Source of the DNA: Thermogemmatispora sp042408965
Lineage (GTDB): Bacteria; Chloroflexota; Ktedonobacteria; Ktedonobacterales; Ktedonobacteraceae
Length of the DNA: 64,000 nucleotides
Assembly (NCBI GenBank): GCA_042408965.1
Contig: JBHOQN010000172.1
Span: forward strand, 35,947-99,946
Reading direction: 5' to 3'
Shown: one piece after another, positions 34,137 through 42,604 of the stretch
Layout: each line of letters starts with the position of its first letter
How positions within the stretch are numbered: position 1 is the stretch's first letter
Notes under the pieces: generated by a model
The model's input: the letters and a program-made list of their open reading frames with translations, nothing else
The model's database searches: none
What the model was told of the DNA's origin: nothing
Program-made: the position numbers and the translations under genes

Positions 34137-37001
34137 ATGGCAGTGAAGGTCTTCCTGGCCTACACCTTCAAAGATGAGGCCGCACGCAATGAACTGATCC
34201 ACCACCTCTATCAGCTCAGATCGCGCGGCCTCATCTCGGAGTGGGAGGAACGCGCGACGGGCCAGAGCAGCACCTGGACCGGCGAGGTCAGTCCCTCTCT
34301 GAACGAGGCACAGCTTATCCTCTTCTTACTCAGCCCGGACTTCATCCATTCTGCCTACTGTTATAGCGCCGACATGGAGTACGCCCTGCAACGGCTTGAG
34401 GCTGGCCTGGCGCGGGTACTCCTGATCCTGACACGCCCCGTAGAGCGCGAAGATACTCCTCTGGCAAGCCTGCCTGTGTTGCCTGCGGATGGCAGGGCTG
34501 TCAGTCTCTGGCCGGATCGTGCGGCCGCCTGGCAGCAGATTGCAGAGACCCTGGAGGAGATGCTCTCCTCCTGGAACGAGCACGGCTGGTCCTCGTTTGC
34601 CACAGAGTCGCTCGTCTCTGATTCTCGGCCTCTGCCTGTCTGGCAGGTGCCTGCCAGGCGCAACACGTTCTTCACAGGCCGAGAGGCTTTGCTGCGCCAC
34701 CTGCACGATGTGCCCATCAGCAACAAGGCCAGCGCAGTGACTCCGCCACAGGTCCTCAGCGGCCCGGCTGGCAGTGGCAAGACGCAGGTTGCCCTGGAAT
34801 ATGTCTACCGCTACGGCCATGAGTACACGGCGGTGCTCTGGGCCAACGCTGCCAGTCGCCAGATCCTCATTTATGATCTGGTACGCATCGCCGGGCAGCT
34901 TGACTTGCCCGAAAGGGTCATGCCCAATCAGCGACTGGCCGCTCTGGCGGTGCGGCGCTGGCTGGAAACTACGCCTGGCTGGCTCCTCGTGCTGGATAAT
35001 GCCTCCGATGGGGAGCTGCTACGGGAATTTCTGCCCGTGGGAGGGCGCGGCCATGTCCTGATTCTGACGCGCCAGCCACTGGGCCTGCCCTCGATGCTCT
35101 CTCTCCCTCTGGCAGGACTATCAGCGGAGGAGGCAGCGCTGCTCTTGCTGCGCCGCGCCGGAATCCTGGCCCCAGAGGCTCCTCTTGAGGCGGCAACGAC
35201 TGCTGAGATTGCCAGAGCGGGGGAGCTTGTCAGCGCGCTGCAGGCGCTGCCTCTGGCTCTAACGCTGGCTGGCGCCTATATTGACACGGAGCAATGCAGT
35301 CTGAGCAGCTATCTCAACCTCTATAAAGAGGCCTGTCTCGTACAGACACAGTCGGCGGGGGGGAGCAATGTGAGCCTGCAGGCGAGCGCTGCGGTCACCC
35401 TGGCTATTGCCCTCAAGCGGGTCGAACGTCTCGATCGAGAGGCGGTCGCGCTGCTACGACTGTGTACCTTTCTGCAGCCGGATGCGATTCCTCTGGAGCT
35501 GCTCATCAGCGGCTCAACGGAGCTAGAGGAGAGTTTACGGCAGATGCTCCTGAACCGCTTCGCGCTTCTGAAAACCATTCACGGTCTGCGCCGCTTCGCT
35601 CTGCTCGACTTTACACAGAATCGCCTGAGTATGCATCGTCTGATCAGTACGGGGATACAGCAGCGCCTGAGCCGTGAGTCGCGCCAACTCTGGGCGGAGC
35701 AGACGCTGCGGCTCGTCGAGGCGGCCTGCGCGCATGGCAGGCACGAACGTACTACCGGTCTACAGGTCGACCGGTGGTCAGACAGTCAGGAGTACCTGCC
35801 GCATCTATTGACCTGTGTGCGCTGGATTGAACACTGCCAGATAGGCACCCCTGAGGCCGCTCGACTGCTGGAACGGACTGGCACCTATCTGCAGCGCTAC
35901 CGCTCCTACCAGGATGCAGAGCCGCTTCTACATCGGGCGCTGGCGCTCCGCGAGCAGCAGTTGGGACCAGCACACCCGGAATTGATCGCCAGCCTCTGCC
36001 GGCTCGCGCTTTTCTACGAAGAGCAGGGACGCCTTCAGGAGGCGGAGCAGCTCTATAACCGTGCGCTGACCATAACAGAGAAGGAACCTCAGGCCGAGCT
36101 GCAGAGGCACGGCAAGGTCCTTTATCATCTGGCGCTGATCTACCGCGAGCGCCGCGATTTTGCACGGGCGGAGCCGCTCTTCTTGCGTGTTCTGGACCTC
36201 TGGAGGCGCGAGCGCGGGTCAGAGCACCCCGCTATTGCAGCGCTCTTCAACGAGCTGGCAGCGCTCTATCGCGCCCAGGGGGACTACATTCAGGCAGAGC
36301 AGCTCTACCGGCGCGCCCTGGTGATCCGCGAGCGGGCGCTCGGCAGCGAGCACCCGGCGGTGGCTCAGACGATCAGCGCACTGGGAAGTCTCTACCACGC
36401 TCAGGGGATGTATGAACAGGCAGAGCAGTGCTACCTGCAGGCGCTGGCCGTGCACGAGCAGGCCCCGCTGCATGAGCAGCTCGATCTGGCCACCACCCTG
36501 AACAACCTAGCGCTCCTCTATCGCGATACCGCCCGGTATGGACAGGCCGAACTCCTCTACCAGCGTGCGCTGACGATCTACCGGCAGCTGCTGGGTGAAG
36601 AGCATCCCTACACGGCCAGTTGCCTGGAGAATCTGGCGATTCTCTACCACGATCGGGGTGAGCTGGAGCGGGCCGAACTCTTCTACCAGAGCGCCCTGCA
36701 GATCCGTGAGCATACGCTCGGCGACTATCATCCGGCCCTGGCAGTCAACCTCAACAATCTGGCAACGCTCTATACAGCCTGGCAACGGCATGGGCAGGCG
36801 CGGCTCCTCTTCAAGCGTGCCCTGGAGATCGCTGAGCGCACGTTCGGAACAGAGCACCCGACCTATGCTCGCTTTCTCGAGAACTACGCTCTGCTTCTGC
36901 AGCAAACACGTCAGATGACGAAGGCCGTGGAACTCAAGACGCGCGCGCGCGCGATCCGGGCGCGTCAGGCGGAAGGACTCTCGCTCACTGGAGGTGGCTG
37001 A
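34137..37001 (+). CDS. TIR-NB-ARC-TPR protein (STAND ATPase)
   Basis: 954 residues from the ATG at 34137, chosen for AAGGAG 7 nt upstream and because the TIR strand VKVFLAYTF then begins the protein. Residues 1-150 are a bacterial TIR domain: SPDFIHSAYCYSADMEYALQRLEAG has Glu81 where NAD-cleaving TIRs carry their catalytic Glu. A NB-ARC-type ATPase follows, with P-loop GPAGSGKT at 209-216, Walker B WLLVLDNAS and the GLSAEEAALLLLRRAG region. From about 570 to 930 there are roughly eight 42-residue TPR units of the kinesin-light-chain type (A-x-x-L-Y-x-x-Q-G-x-Y-x-x-A-E). The architecture is that of a sensor (TPR), switch (NB-ARC) and effector (TIR). Defence is possible; no phage-defence neighbours are seen. 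Confidence 0.9.
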   Translation: MAVKVFLAYTFKDEAARNELIHHLYQLRSRGLISEWEERATGQSSTWTGEVSPSLNEAQLILFLLSPDFIHSAYCYSADMEYALQRLEAGLARVLLILTRPVEREDTPLASLPVLPADGRAVSLWPDRAAAWQQIAETLEEMLSSWNEHGWSSFATESLVSDSRPLPVWQVPARRNTFFTGREALLRHLHDVPISNKASAVTPPQVLSGPAGSGKTQVALEYVYRYGHEYTAVLWANAASRQILIYDLVRIAGQLDLPERVMPNQRLAALAVRRWLETTPGWLLVLDNASDGELLREFLPVGGRGHVLILTRQPLGLPSMLSLPLAGLSAEEAALLLLRRAGILAPEAPLEAATTAEIARAGELVSALQALPLALTLAGAYIDTEQCSLSSYLNLYKEACLVQTQSAGGSNVSLQASAAVTLAIALKRVERLDREAVALLRLCTFLQPDAIPLELLISGSTELEESLRQMLLNRFALLKTIHGLRRFALLDFTQNRLSMHRLISTGIQQRLSRESRQLWAEQTLRLVEAACAHGRHERTTGLQVDRWSDSQEYLPHLLTCVRWIEHCQIGTPEAARLLERTGTYLQRYRSYQDAEPLLHRALALREQQLGPAHPELIASLCRLALFYEEQGRLQEAEQLYNRALTITEKEPQAELQRHGKVLYHLALIYRERRDFARAEPLFLRVLDLWRRERGSEHPAIAALFNELAALYRAQGDYIQAEQLYRRALVIRERALGSEHPAVAQTISALGSLYHAQGMYEQAEQCYLQALAVHEQAPLHEQLDLATTLNNLALLYRDTARYGQAELLYQRALTIYRQLLGEEHPYTASCLENLAILYHDRGELERAELFYQSALQIREHTLGDYHPALAVNLNNLATLYTAWQRHGQARLLFKRALEIAERTFGTEHPTYARFLENYALLLQQTRQMTKAVELKTRARAIRARQAEGLSLTGGG

Positions 37002-37028
37002 GCTGTCACGCAGGACAGGTCCGGTTGG

Positions 37029-37037
37029 TGATATAAT
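37029..37037 (+). promoter_or_regulatory. Extended -10 promoter of the FlK-like gene
   Basis: TG-A-TATAAT, 40 bp before the ATG at 37077. Confidence 0.5.
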
Positions 37038-37076
37038 TGGAGCGAGAATCTCGCAGTGGAGAAAGGACCTGAGCCT

Positions 37077-37454
37077 ATGGCACCTGTACCCGGCTTGAAA
37101 GGGGAAATGAGCACCACGGTGGCCTATGAGAATACGGCCGCTGCCGTGGGGGCGGGTGGCGTGGAGGTCTTCGCTACACCTATGATGATTGCACTGATGG
37201 AGAACGCGGCCTGGCGGGCTGTTGCTGAGAGCCTGGAAGAGGGCTACGTCACGGTAGGAACCCGCGTCGATGTGCGCCACCTGGCGGCGACACCGATTGG
37301 AGAGCGGGTGCATGCCACTGCAGAGCTGGTGGCCATCGATGGCCGGCGTCTGGTCTTTCACGTGGAAGCTTACGACGAGAAGCAGAAGATCGGGGAAGGC
37401 ACCCACGAGCGCTTCATTGTCAATCTGCAACGGTTCATGGAGCGGGTGAAATAA
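37077..37454 (+). CDS. FlK-like hotdog thioesterase
   Basis: 125 residues from the ATG at 37077 (AAAGGA 9 nt upstream; a GTG at 37056 overlaps the leader). The stretch VFATPMMIALMENAAWRAV and then GTRVDVRHLAATPIGERV matches the fluoroacetyl-CoA-thioesterase-like family, where a Thr/Ser, a Glu (in MENAAW) and a His (in VRHLA) form the active site. These proteins hydrolyse short acyl-CoAs. The relation to the neighbouring genes is not evident. A tmRNA promoter follows directly. Confidence 0.85.
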   Translation: MAPVPGLKGEMSTTVAYENTAAAVGAGGVEVFATPMMIALMENAAWRAVAESLEEGYVTVGTRVDVRHLAATPIGERVHATAELVAIDGRRLVFHVEAYDEKQKIGEGTHERFIVNLQRFMERVK

Positions 37455-37462
37455 CCCAGGTC

Positions 37463-37491
37463 TTGTCTGTTGTTCTATGCTATGGTAAGAT
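37463..37491 (+). promoter_or_regulatory. ssrA promoter
   Basis: TTGTCT, 17-nt spacer, TAAGAT. Predicted start near 37498, about 30 nt before the mature tmRNA 5' end. Confidence 0.65.
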
Positions 37492-37528
37492 AAAGAGAGC
37501 CATCGGCGATGACTCTCTTCTCTGACAT

Positions 37529-37900
37529 GGGGATGTCGGGTTTCGACAGACGAGCAGGTTAGAGGATTGCAGGCCGAGGTGCCGGTACGCACATCTCGTT
37601 AAACAACCGGCAAAAAAATAGCTGCCAACAAGGCAAACTATTCTTACGCTCTCGCCGCTTAATAACCGGTGAGCGTCGTCCCTCTGGCTTCTGCCTGTGG
37701 AGTCAGATGTGGGCGTCGATGACGCAGGCTGCGATGCCGAGGACCGTCCTCTAATCGGCATCTAAGACCAGAGGGCCAGCGCTGGAGCATCCTGTCGGTG
37801 GGAGTCTTCAGCGCCTCAGCTAAAACGCCGACTAAGCCTGTAGGACATCCTTTAACAGGTTTGCCTGGACGGGGAGTTCGACTCTCCCCCATCTCCACCA
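37529..37900 (+). ncRNA. ssrA: tmRNA (SsrA)
   Basis: 372 nt. The 5' end GGGGATGTCGGGTTTCGAC and 3' end GAGTTCGACTCTCCCCCATCTCCACCA pair to form the tRNA(Ala)-like acceptor and T arm with an encoded CCA. The messenger part resumes at GCC 37624 and encodes ANKANYSYALAA, followed by two TAA stops at 37660-37665, with UAGCU just before the resume codon as in other tmRNAs. The ALAA end is the standard degradation signal. Pseudoknot-forming GC-rich segments follow the tag. It rescues stalled ribosomes with SmpB (gene at 4.2 kb). Confidence 0.97.
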
Positions 37901-37903
37901 GAT

Positions 37904-37933
37904 GAGGCCGCTGCTCAGGCGGCCTCGCTCTTT
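37904..37933 (+). terminator. ssrA terminator
   Basis: GAGGCCGC and GCGGCCTC form an 8-bp stem with a 7-nt loop, followed by GCTCTTTCTCC, directly after the CCA end of tmRNA. Confidence 0.75.
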
Positions 37934-38195
37934 CTCCTTCTCCGCACGATAGTTCAGTTGACAGTTCTCTCCCCTCCTTTCAGTGCACGCCACCGCTTCA
38001 TCGCTTCCCTCACTGAGACTTTCCACACTCAAGAGACGAGAGGACCTCCTGCGAGTGACCCCCACCGAGCGCAATGAGGGAGTGCTGAGCCTGCGGGATA
38101 CCAGCCCACACGCCAGCACTCCCCCGTCCGCTACCAGCACGTCATCCAGCCTTCTCAGCCAGAGAGACGACCACCAGCCGGGTTCCTCCCCGGCG
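37934..38195. other. Intergenic region, no gene seen
   Basis: 262 bp between the ssrA terminator and the end of the convergent E2 gene. Short frames exist on both strands, but none has a ribosome-binding site or recognisable product. Confidence 0.5.
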
Positions 38196-39509
38196 TCAAC
38201 CCAGCAGCGAGAAGGGCTGCTGCAACAGGCGCTTCACCTCCTGCAGAAAGCGCGCAACTGTCGCGCCATAGAGAATACGATGATCCGCCGAGACGGTGAC
38301 ATGCATCATGTCACGCAGCACCGGCTGATCGTTGATGGGCACAAACGTGCGACGCACCGAGGCCACGGCCATAATGGCAGCCTCTGGCGGATTAATCACC
38401 GCGACAAACTCGCTGACATCAAGCATGCCCATATTTGAGATCGAGAAAGTGCCACCTGAAAGATCTGCCGGGGTCAATCTGTTGGCATGGGCCTTCTCGA
38501 TCAAGGCACGCGCCTCACGGGCAATAGTGCGCACCCCCTTGAGATGAGCATCGCGGATGACAGGCACCACCAGCCCGTTCGGCACATCGACAGCAACCCC
38601 GATATTGATGGCCCGATGGCGCACAAACTGGCCATCACGATAGGAGCTGTTGACCTCCGGGAACTTCTCCAGCGCCAGCGCGCAGGCCTTGATCACAAGG
38701 TCATTGATCGAGACCTTGACTCCGCCCTCCCCTGCGCTCTCATTGAGCTTCTGGCGCAGAGCCAGCGCCTCGGTCATATCGATCTCAGAGCTGACATAGA
38801 AATGCGGAATGGCCTGCTTGGACTCGGTGAGGCGCCGTGCAATAAGGGCCTGAACCCGCGAGAGCGGAACCAGCTCTTCCTGCTCGTCAGAAGCCGCCGG
38901 GGCCAGGGTACCAGTCGAGACAGCAACGGCGGAAACGGCCTCCCCCGCCGACCGGGCGACCTCAGCAGTCGCCGCCGGGCGACGTGCCAGAAATTCCTCA
39001 ATATCATCGCGTACAATGCGCCCACCAGGACCAGAGCCACGGATCTGGCGAAGATCAATCTGATGCTCCTCCGCCAGACGACGCGCCAGAGGTGAAGCCT
39101 TGATCACCCGATCGCCATGGTCATGGTTCGCGGCAGGCAACGCTCCCGTAGCAGTCGACGGAGCACCAGTCTGGGGAGCAGCCTGTGCCGCTGGTGTCGA
39201 GGCCACGGCAGGAGCCGGCTGCACCCGCTCTTGCGGTTCTCTTGCCTGCTCTACAGACGGCTGCTCCAGGGCAGACCCGCTGCCGATGATGGCAATGGCC
39301 TGTCCGATAGGCGCACTCTGCCCCTCAGTCACAAGGATCTTCTCAAGCACGCCACTATCATAGGCCTCAAGATCCATCGTTGCTTTATCGGTCTCGATCT
39401 CAGCGAGAATCTCACCCCGCTCGACGCGATCGCCAGGCTTTTTGAGCCAGCGGGCGATGGTGCCCTCCTGCATCGTGTCACTGAGCCGGGGCATCGTCAC
39501 CTCAGGCAT
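38196..39509 (-). CDS. pdhC: 2-oxo acid dehydrogenase E2 (dihydrolipoyl acyltransferase)
   Basis: 437 residues. Lipoyl domain 1-75 with lipoylation site Lys42 in ETDKATMDLEAY; an Ala/Pro linker; a peripheral-subunit-binding domain (KASPLARRLAEEHQIDLRQI, then GSGPGGRIVRDDIEEFL) at about 137-172; a second linker; and the catalytic domain with active-site His in VSADHRILYGA. The acyl group is probably acetyl (pyruvate) but branched-chain substrates cannot be excluded. GGAGG lies 7 nt before the ATG. It overlaps the E1beta gene by 8 nt. No E3 gene is present in the window. Confidence 0.93.
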   Translation of the reverse strand: MPEVTMPRLSDTMQEGTIARWLKKPGDRVERGEILAEIETDKATMDLEAYDSGVLEKILVTEGQSAPIGQAIAIIGSGSALEQPSVEQAREPQERVQPAPAVASTPAAQAAPQTGAPSTATGALPAANHDHGDRVIKASPLARRLAEEHQIDLRQIRGSGPGGRIVRDDIEEFLARRPAATAEVARSAGEAVSAVAVSTGTLAPAASDEQEELVPLSRVQALIARRLTESKQAIPHFYVSSEIDMTEALALRQKLNESAGEGGVKVSINDLVIKACALALEKFPEVNSSYRDGQFVRHRAINIGVAVDVPNGLVVPVIRDAHLKGVRTIAREARALIEKAHANRLTPADLSGGTFSISNMGMLDVSEFVAVINPPEAAIMAVASVRRTFVPINDQPVLRDMMHVTVSADHRILYGATVARFLQEVKRLLQQPFSLLG

Positions 39510-40503
39510 AGACGATCCTCCTCTGGCGAATCGCCAGTCTGTCCACGGCCTCTACCAACTGACGAGCGCCCGGCAGGGCCGCCTGCTCCAGCGGCTTGGC
39601 ATAGGGAAGAGGTACCTCAACACTGGCCACGCGCTGGATCGGCGCATCCAGATAATCAAAGGCCTCCTCCTGCAGCAGAGCCGCCAGCTCAGCCCCGACT
39701 CCATAGGAGCGCCAGTCTTCCTCAAAAATGATCGCCCGTCCTGTCTTCTTGACCGAGCCAACGATGGCCTCTTGATCCAGTGGACGCAGCGAGCGCACAT
39801 CGACCACCTCAATGCTGAGCTGGCGCTCCTGCTCCAGACGGCGCGCAACATCCAGCGCCACGACAGCCATGCGCGAGTAGCTAATGATCGTCAGATCACG
39901 CCCCTCTTTCATGATCTGCGCCTTGCCGAAGGGAATTGTATAGCCACCCTCCGGCACCTCACCGCGCGTGTTATAGAGGGCCAGATTCTCCAGAAAGAGC
40001 ACGGGATTATCGTCGCGCACAGCGGTGCGCAGCAGGCCTCGCGCATCAGCCGGCGTCGCAGGGGCAACGACCTTGAGACCCGGCACGTGCGCAAACCAGA
40101 CTTCGAGATTCTGCGAGTGGGTGGCCGAGAGCTGCTGGCCACCGCCGCCCGGCGTGCGGATCACCAGCGGCACAGGACACTGGCCACCAAACATATAGTA
40201 GATTTTGGCAGCGTGGTTGACGATCTCATCCATCGCCAGCGCGATGAAATTAATCGTCATGATCTCCACAATCGGGCGCAGTCCCAGCATCGCAGCGCCC
40301 ACCGCCAGGCCTACAAAGCCATTCTCACAGATCGGCGTATCCACCACACGCCTGGGTCCGAACTCCTGCAACAGGCCGGCCGTGATCTTATACGACCCCT
40401 CGAAGCGCCCGATCTCCTCACCGAGAAGAAAGACATTCTCATCGCGCAGCATCTCTTCGCGCAGGGTGTCGTGAAGTGCCTGCCGATAGGTCATCTCAAC
40501 CAT
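39502..40503 (-). CDS. pdhB: 2-oxo acid dehydrogenase E1 beta subunit
   Basis: 333 residues. Motifs LLGEEIGRFEGSYKIT, DTPICENGFVGLAVGAAMLG, RTPGGGGQQLSATHSQ and FEEDWRSYGVGAELAALLQEE (read in parts) are standard E1beta. It binds thiamine diphosphate together with E1alpha. It sits 7 bp after E1alpha and overlaps E2, so all three are one operon. Confidence 0.95.
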   Translation of the reverse strand: MVEMTYRQALHDTLREEMLRDENVFLLGEEIGRFEGSYKITAGLLQEFGPRRVVDTPICENGFVGLAVGAAMLGLRPIVEIMTINFIALAMDEIVNHAAKIYYMFGGQCPVPLVIRTPGGGGQQLSATHSQNLEVWFAHVPGLKVVAPATPADARGLLRTAVRDDNPVLFLENLALYNTRGEVPEGGYTIPFGKAQIMKEGRDLTIISYSRMAVVALDVARRLEQERQLSIEVVDVRSLRPLDQEAIVGSVKKTGRAIIFEEDWRSYGVGAELAALLQEEAFDYLDAPIQRVASVEVPLPYAKPLEQAALPGARQLVEAVDRLAIRQRRIVYA

Positions 40504-40510
40504 GCCTCAG

Positions 40511-41557
40511 TTACCTCTCTCCCGCATAGACAAAATCGCGCAACTCTTCCACAGAAGGGAAGTCGCTCTCCTCAGCAAAGCGCACCGCCTCCTCAACCTC
40601 CTGCTGGGCACGGGCCTCCAGCTCGCGGCGGGTCGCCTCGTCCAGCAGACCAGCCTCGCTCAGACGCGCGGCGTAGAGCCGAATGGGGTCCTTCTCACGC
40701 CCCTGCCTGACCTCTTCCTCAGGCCGATAGCGGTCGGGGTCAACGACCGAATGGCCGCGAAAGCGATAGCTGACGGCCTCGATCAGACTGGGCTCGCGCT
40801 CCTCCCGCGCCAGCCGCACCGCGGTGCGAACCGCCTCGAGTACGGCCAGCACGTCGGTGCCATCGACGCGCTCGCTGCGTACATCGTAGGCACAGGCCTT
40901 GCGATACAGCTCTGGCACAGCCGAGCCCTGATCAACCCGCGTGCCCATCCCGTACTGATTGTTGACGATGAGGAAAACGACTGGAAGACGATAGAGTTTG
41001 GCAAGGTTGAGCGACTCGTGGAACGGCCCCCCATTGGTGGTTCCATCACCCATCTGACAGGCCACAACTTCATGAGAGCCACGGTAGGTCACGGCAAAGG
41101 CAGCCCCTACCGCCAGCGGGAGCTGACCGCCAACGATGCCATACCCACCCATGAAACGCCGTTCGAGATCGAAGAGATGCATCGACCCTCCACGTCCATG
41201 CGAGCAGCCGGTCTTTTTGCCGAAGAGCTCCGCCATGACGACGGCGGGAGAGATGCCACGACAGATGGCATACCCATGCTCGCGGTAGTTGGTGTACATG
41301 TAGTCTTGCGGCTCCAGGCCGGCGCAGAAACCAACGACCGTGGCCTCTTCGCCTAGATTGAGATGACAGTAGCCACCGATGCGAGCCCGGGTGTACATCT
41401 CGCCGGCCTTCTCCTCAAAATAGCGAATGAGGACCATCTGATAATAGTAAGCGAGCAGGGTTTCGCGGTTCGTTCCTTCGAGCAGCACGGCAGGGGAGAG
41501 CCTGCCCCCAGGCTCAGCTCCCTGCGTGGCTGCCTGCCGTTGCTGTTTGGTTTCCAT
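40511..41557 (-). CDS. pdhA: 2-oxo acid dehydrogenase E1 alpha subunit
   Basis: 348 residues. The thiamine-diphosphate motif GDGTTNGGPFHESLNLAKLYRLPVVFLIVNN (GDG to NN, read in parts), the phosphorylation-loop region SYRFRGHSVVDPDRYRPEEEV and HGRGGSMHLFD identify E1alpha of the pyruvate/acetoin dehydrogenase group. First gene of the E1alpha-E1beta-E2 operon. The acetoin dehydrogenase assignment is a possible alternative. Confidence 0.95.
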   Translation of the reverse strand: METKQQRQAATQGAEPGGRLSPAVLLEGTNRETLLAYYYQMVLIRYFEEKAGEMYTRARIGGYCHLNLGEEATVVGFCAGLEPQDYMYTNYREHGYAICRGISPAVVMAELFGKKTGCSHGRGGSMHLFDLERRFMGGYGIVGGQLPLAVGAAFAVTYRGSHEVVACQMGDGTTNGGPFHESLNLAKLYRLPVVFLIVNNQYGMGTRVDQGSAVPELYRKACAYDVRSERVDGTDVLAVLEAVRTAVRLAREEREPSLIEAVSYRFRGHSVVDPDRYRPEEEVRQGREKDPIRLYAARLSEAGLLDEATRRELEARAQQEVEEAVRFAEESDFPSVEELRDFVYAGER

Positions 41558-41642
41558 AGGTACACTACTTCTTCTTTCTGGCTAGTCGACACTGAACCGA
41601 GATCTGGAATAGCTTGTCCGAGTTGACCTTCGCTTCTGCGCG

Positions 41643-42110
41643 CTAGGAGCCAGGCGGGGCCGGCTCGGACGCCGCCACAACCTGTGGCGCTTCGCAGCGA
41701 GGACAGCGCTCTGGCGGCATCTCGCTATGCGTTACTTCACCACACACGTCGCAGACCCAGCGCGTCGCTACCTCCCTGACCAGATCGGCGCGGCTGATGA
41801 TCCCCACCAGCTTTCCCTGGCGCAGGACCGGCAGGCGCCGAATGCGCCGATTGACCAGCATATGAGCGACATCTTCAAGCTCGGTGTCCTCGCTGACACT
41901 GATGACTCCATGGGTCATAATCTCTCTGACCAGGCGACCCTGACGCGCAATGATATCATGCTCAGTGACGACTCCGGTGATCGCCCCCTCTTCATTGACC
42001 ACCGGAAGACCACTGACGTGATGGCGCGCCATCAAGGCTGCGGCCTGCTGTCTCGTCTGGTCCTCTTTGACCGTAACCACGTGTGTGGTCATAATCTCCT
42101 TGACTTTCAT
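41643..42110 (-). CDS. Two-CBS-domain protein with C-terminal zinc ribbon
   Basis: 155 residues from the ATG at 42110 (GAGG 5 nt upstream); the frame is open upstream but looks non-coding. Two CBS domains: MTTHVVTVKEDQT to GAITGVVTEHDII and MTHGVISVSEDTE to GKLVGIISRADLV. The tail has CDVCG and CPRC, a likely four-Cys zinc ribbon. CBS pairs bind adenine nucleotides and act as energy or ligand sensors. It is 85 bp upstream of the dehydrogenase operon on the same strand but after its start, so it is probably separate. Confidence 0.9.
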   Translation of the reverse strand: MKVKEIMTTHVVTVKEDQTRQQAAALMARHHVSGLPVVNEEGAITGVVTEHDIIARQGRLVREIMTHGVISVSEDTELEDVAHMLVNRRIRRLPVLRQGKLVGIISRADLVREVATRWVCDVCGEVTHSEMPPERCPRCEAPQVVAASEPAPPGS

Positions 42111-42604
42111 TGCAGCCTCATTCCTCCCAGGCTCTGGTCTGGCCTCGCGACCAGCTCTGTGTTGTTCTAGCAGGACACGTGAACACTCCTTCAGGTGATG
42201 TACCTCTCCAGCGAAGTACACCTCTGGCGGTGTAGACGCCCAGGAGGGGAGAAAACGATAATCCGCACAGGCGTCAGCCCATGGCAACCTCACGCCCACG
42301 GCTTATCGCGCTCCGGCGAGCAAGGCATAGCGCTCAACCTGGCGGCGGATACTCCGCTCCTCACCACTCTTCATCCGCACCTCACCGCCGTCCGACGAGG
42401 TAGGTACCCCACTGTTGTGACGAAGATGGCCTGCGCTCCTCTCCCAGCAGCCGTCCGGCACACACTGCCCCCTCTCGGCCGAACGGGGGAGAGCGCGTCA
42501 CAGACTATGCTTCGGAACACTTCAGTAGCGCTGATACCAGAGCACCTGCCAACCTGGCTCCTTCGCAGACATAGCCGGCGCTCCTCGCTTTCTCCTCTAT
42601 CTTA
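42111..42604. other. Intergenic region, no gene seen
   Basis: 494 bp between the CBS gene and the alpha-hydroxy-acid oxidase gene. Open frames on both strands lack start signals and resemble no family. No promoter, riboswitch or repeat was recognised. Confidence 0.5.

Noticed and set aside
36507..37592. 361-codon minus-strand open frame running over the TIR gene end and tmRNA
   Set aside because: Crosses the clear tmRNA gene and the antisense of a TPR region; not a gene.
39442..40710. 422-codon open frame on the plus strand
   Set aside because: Antisense to E1beta and the E2/E1alpha ends; no start signal or motif.
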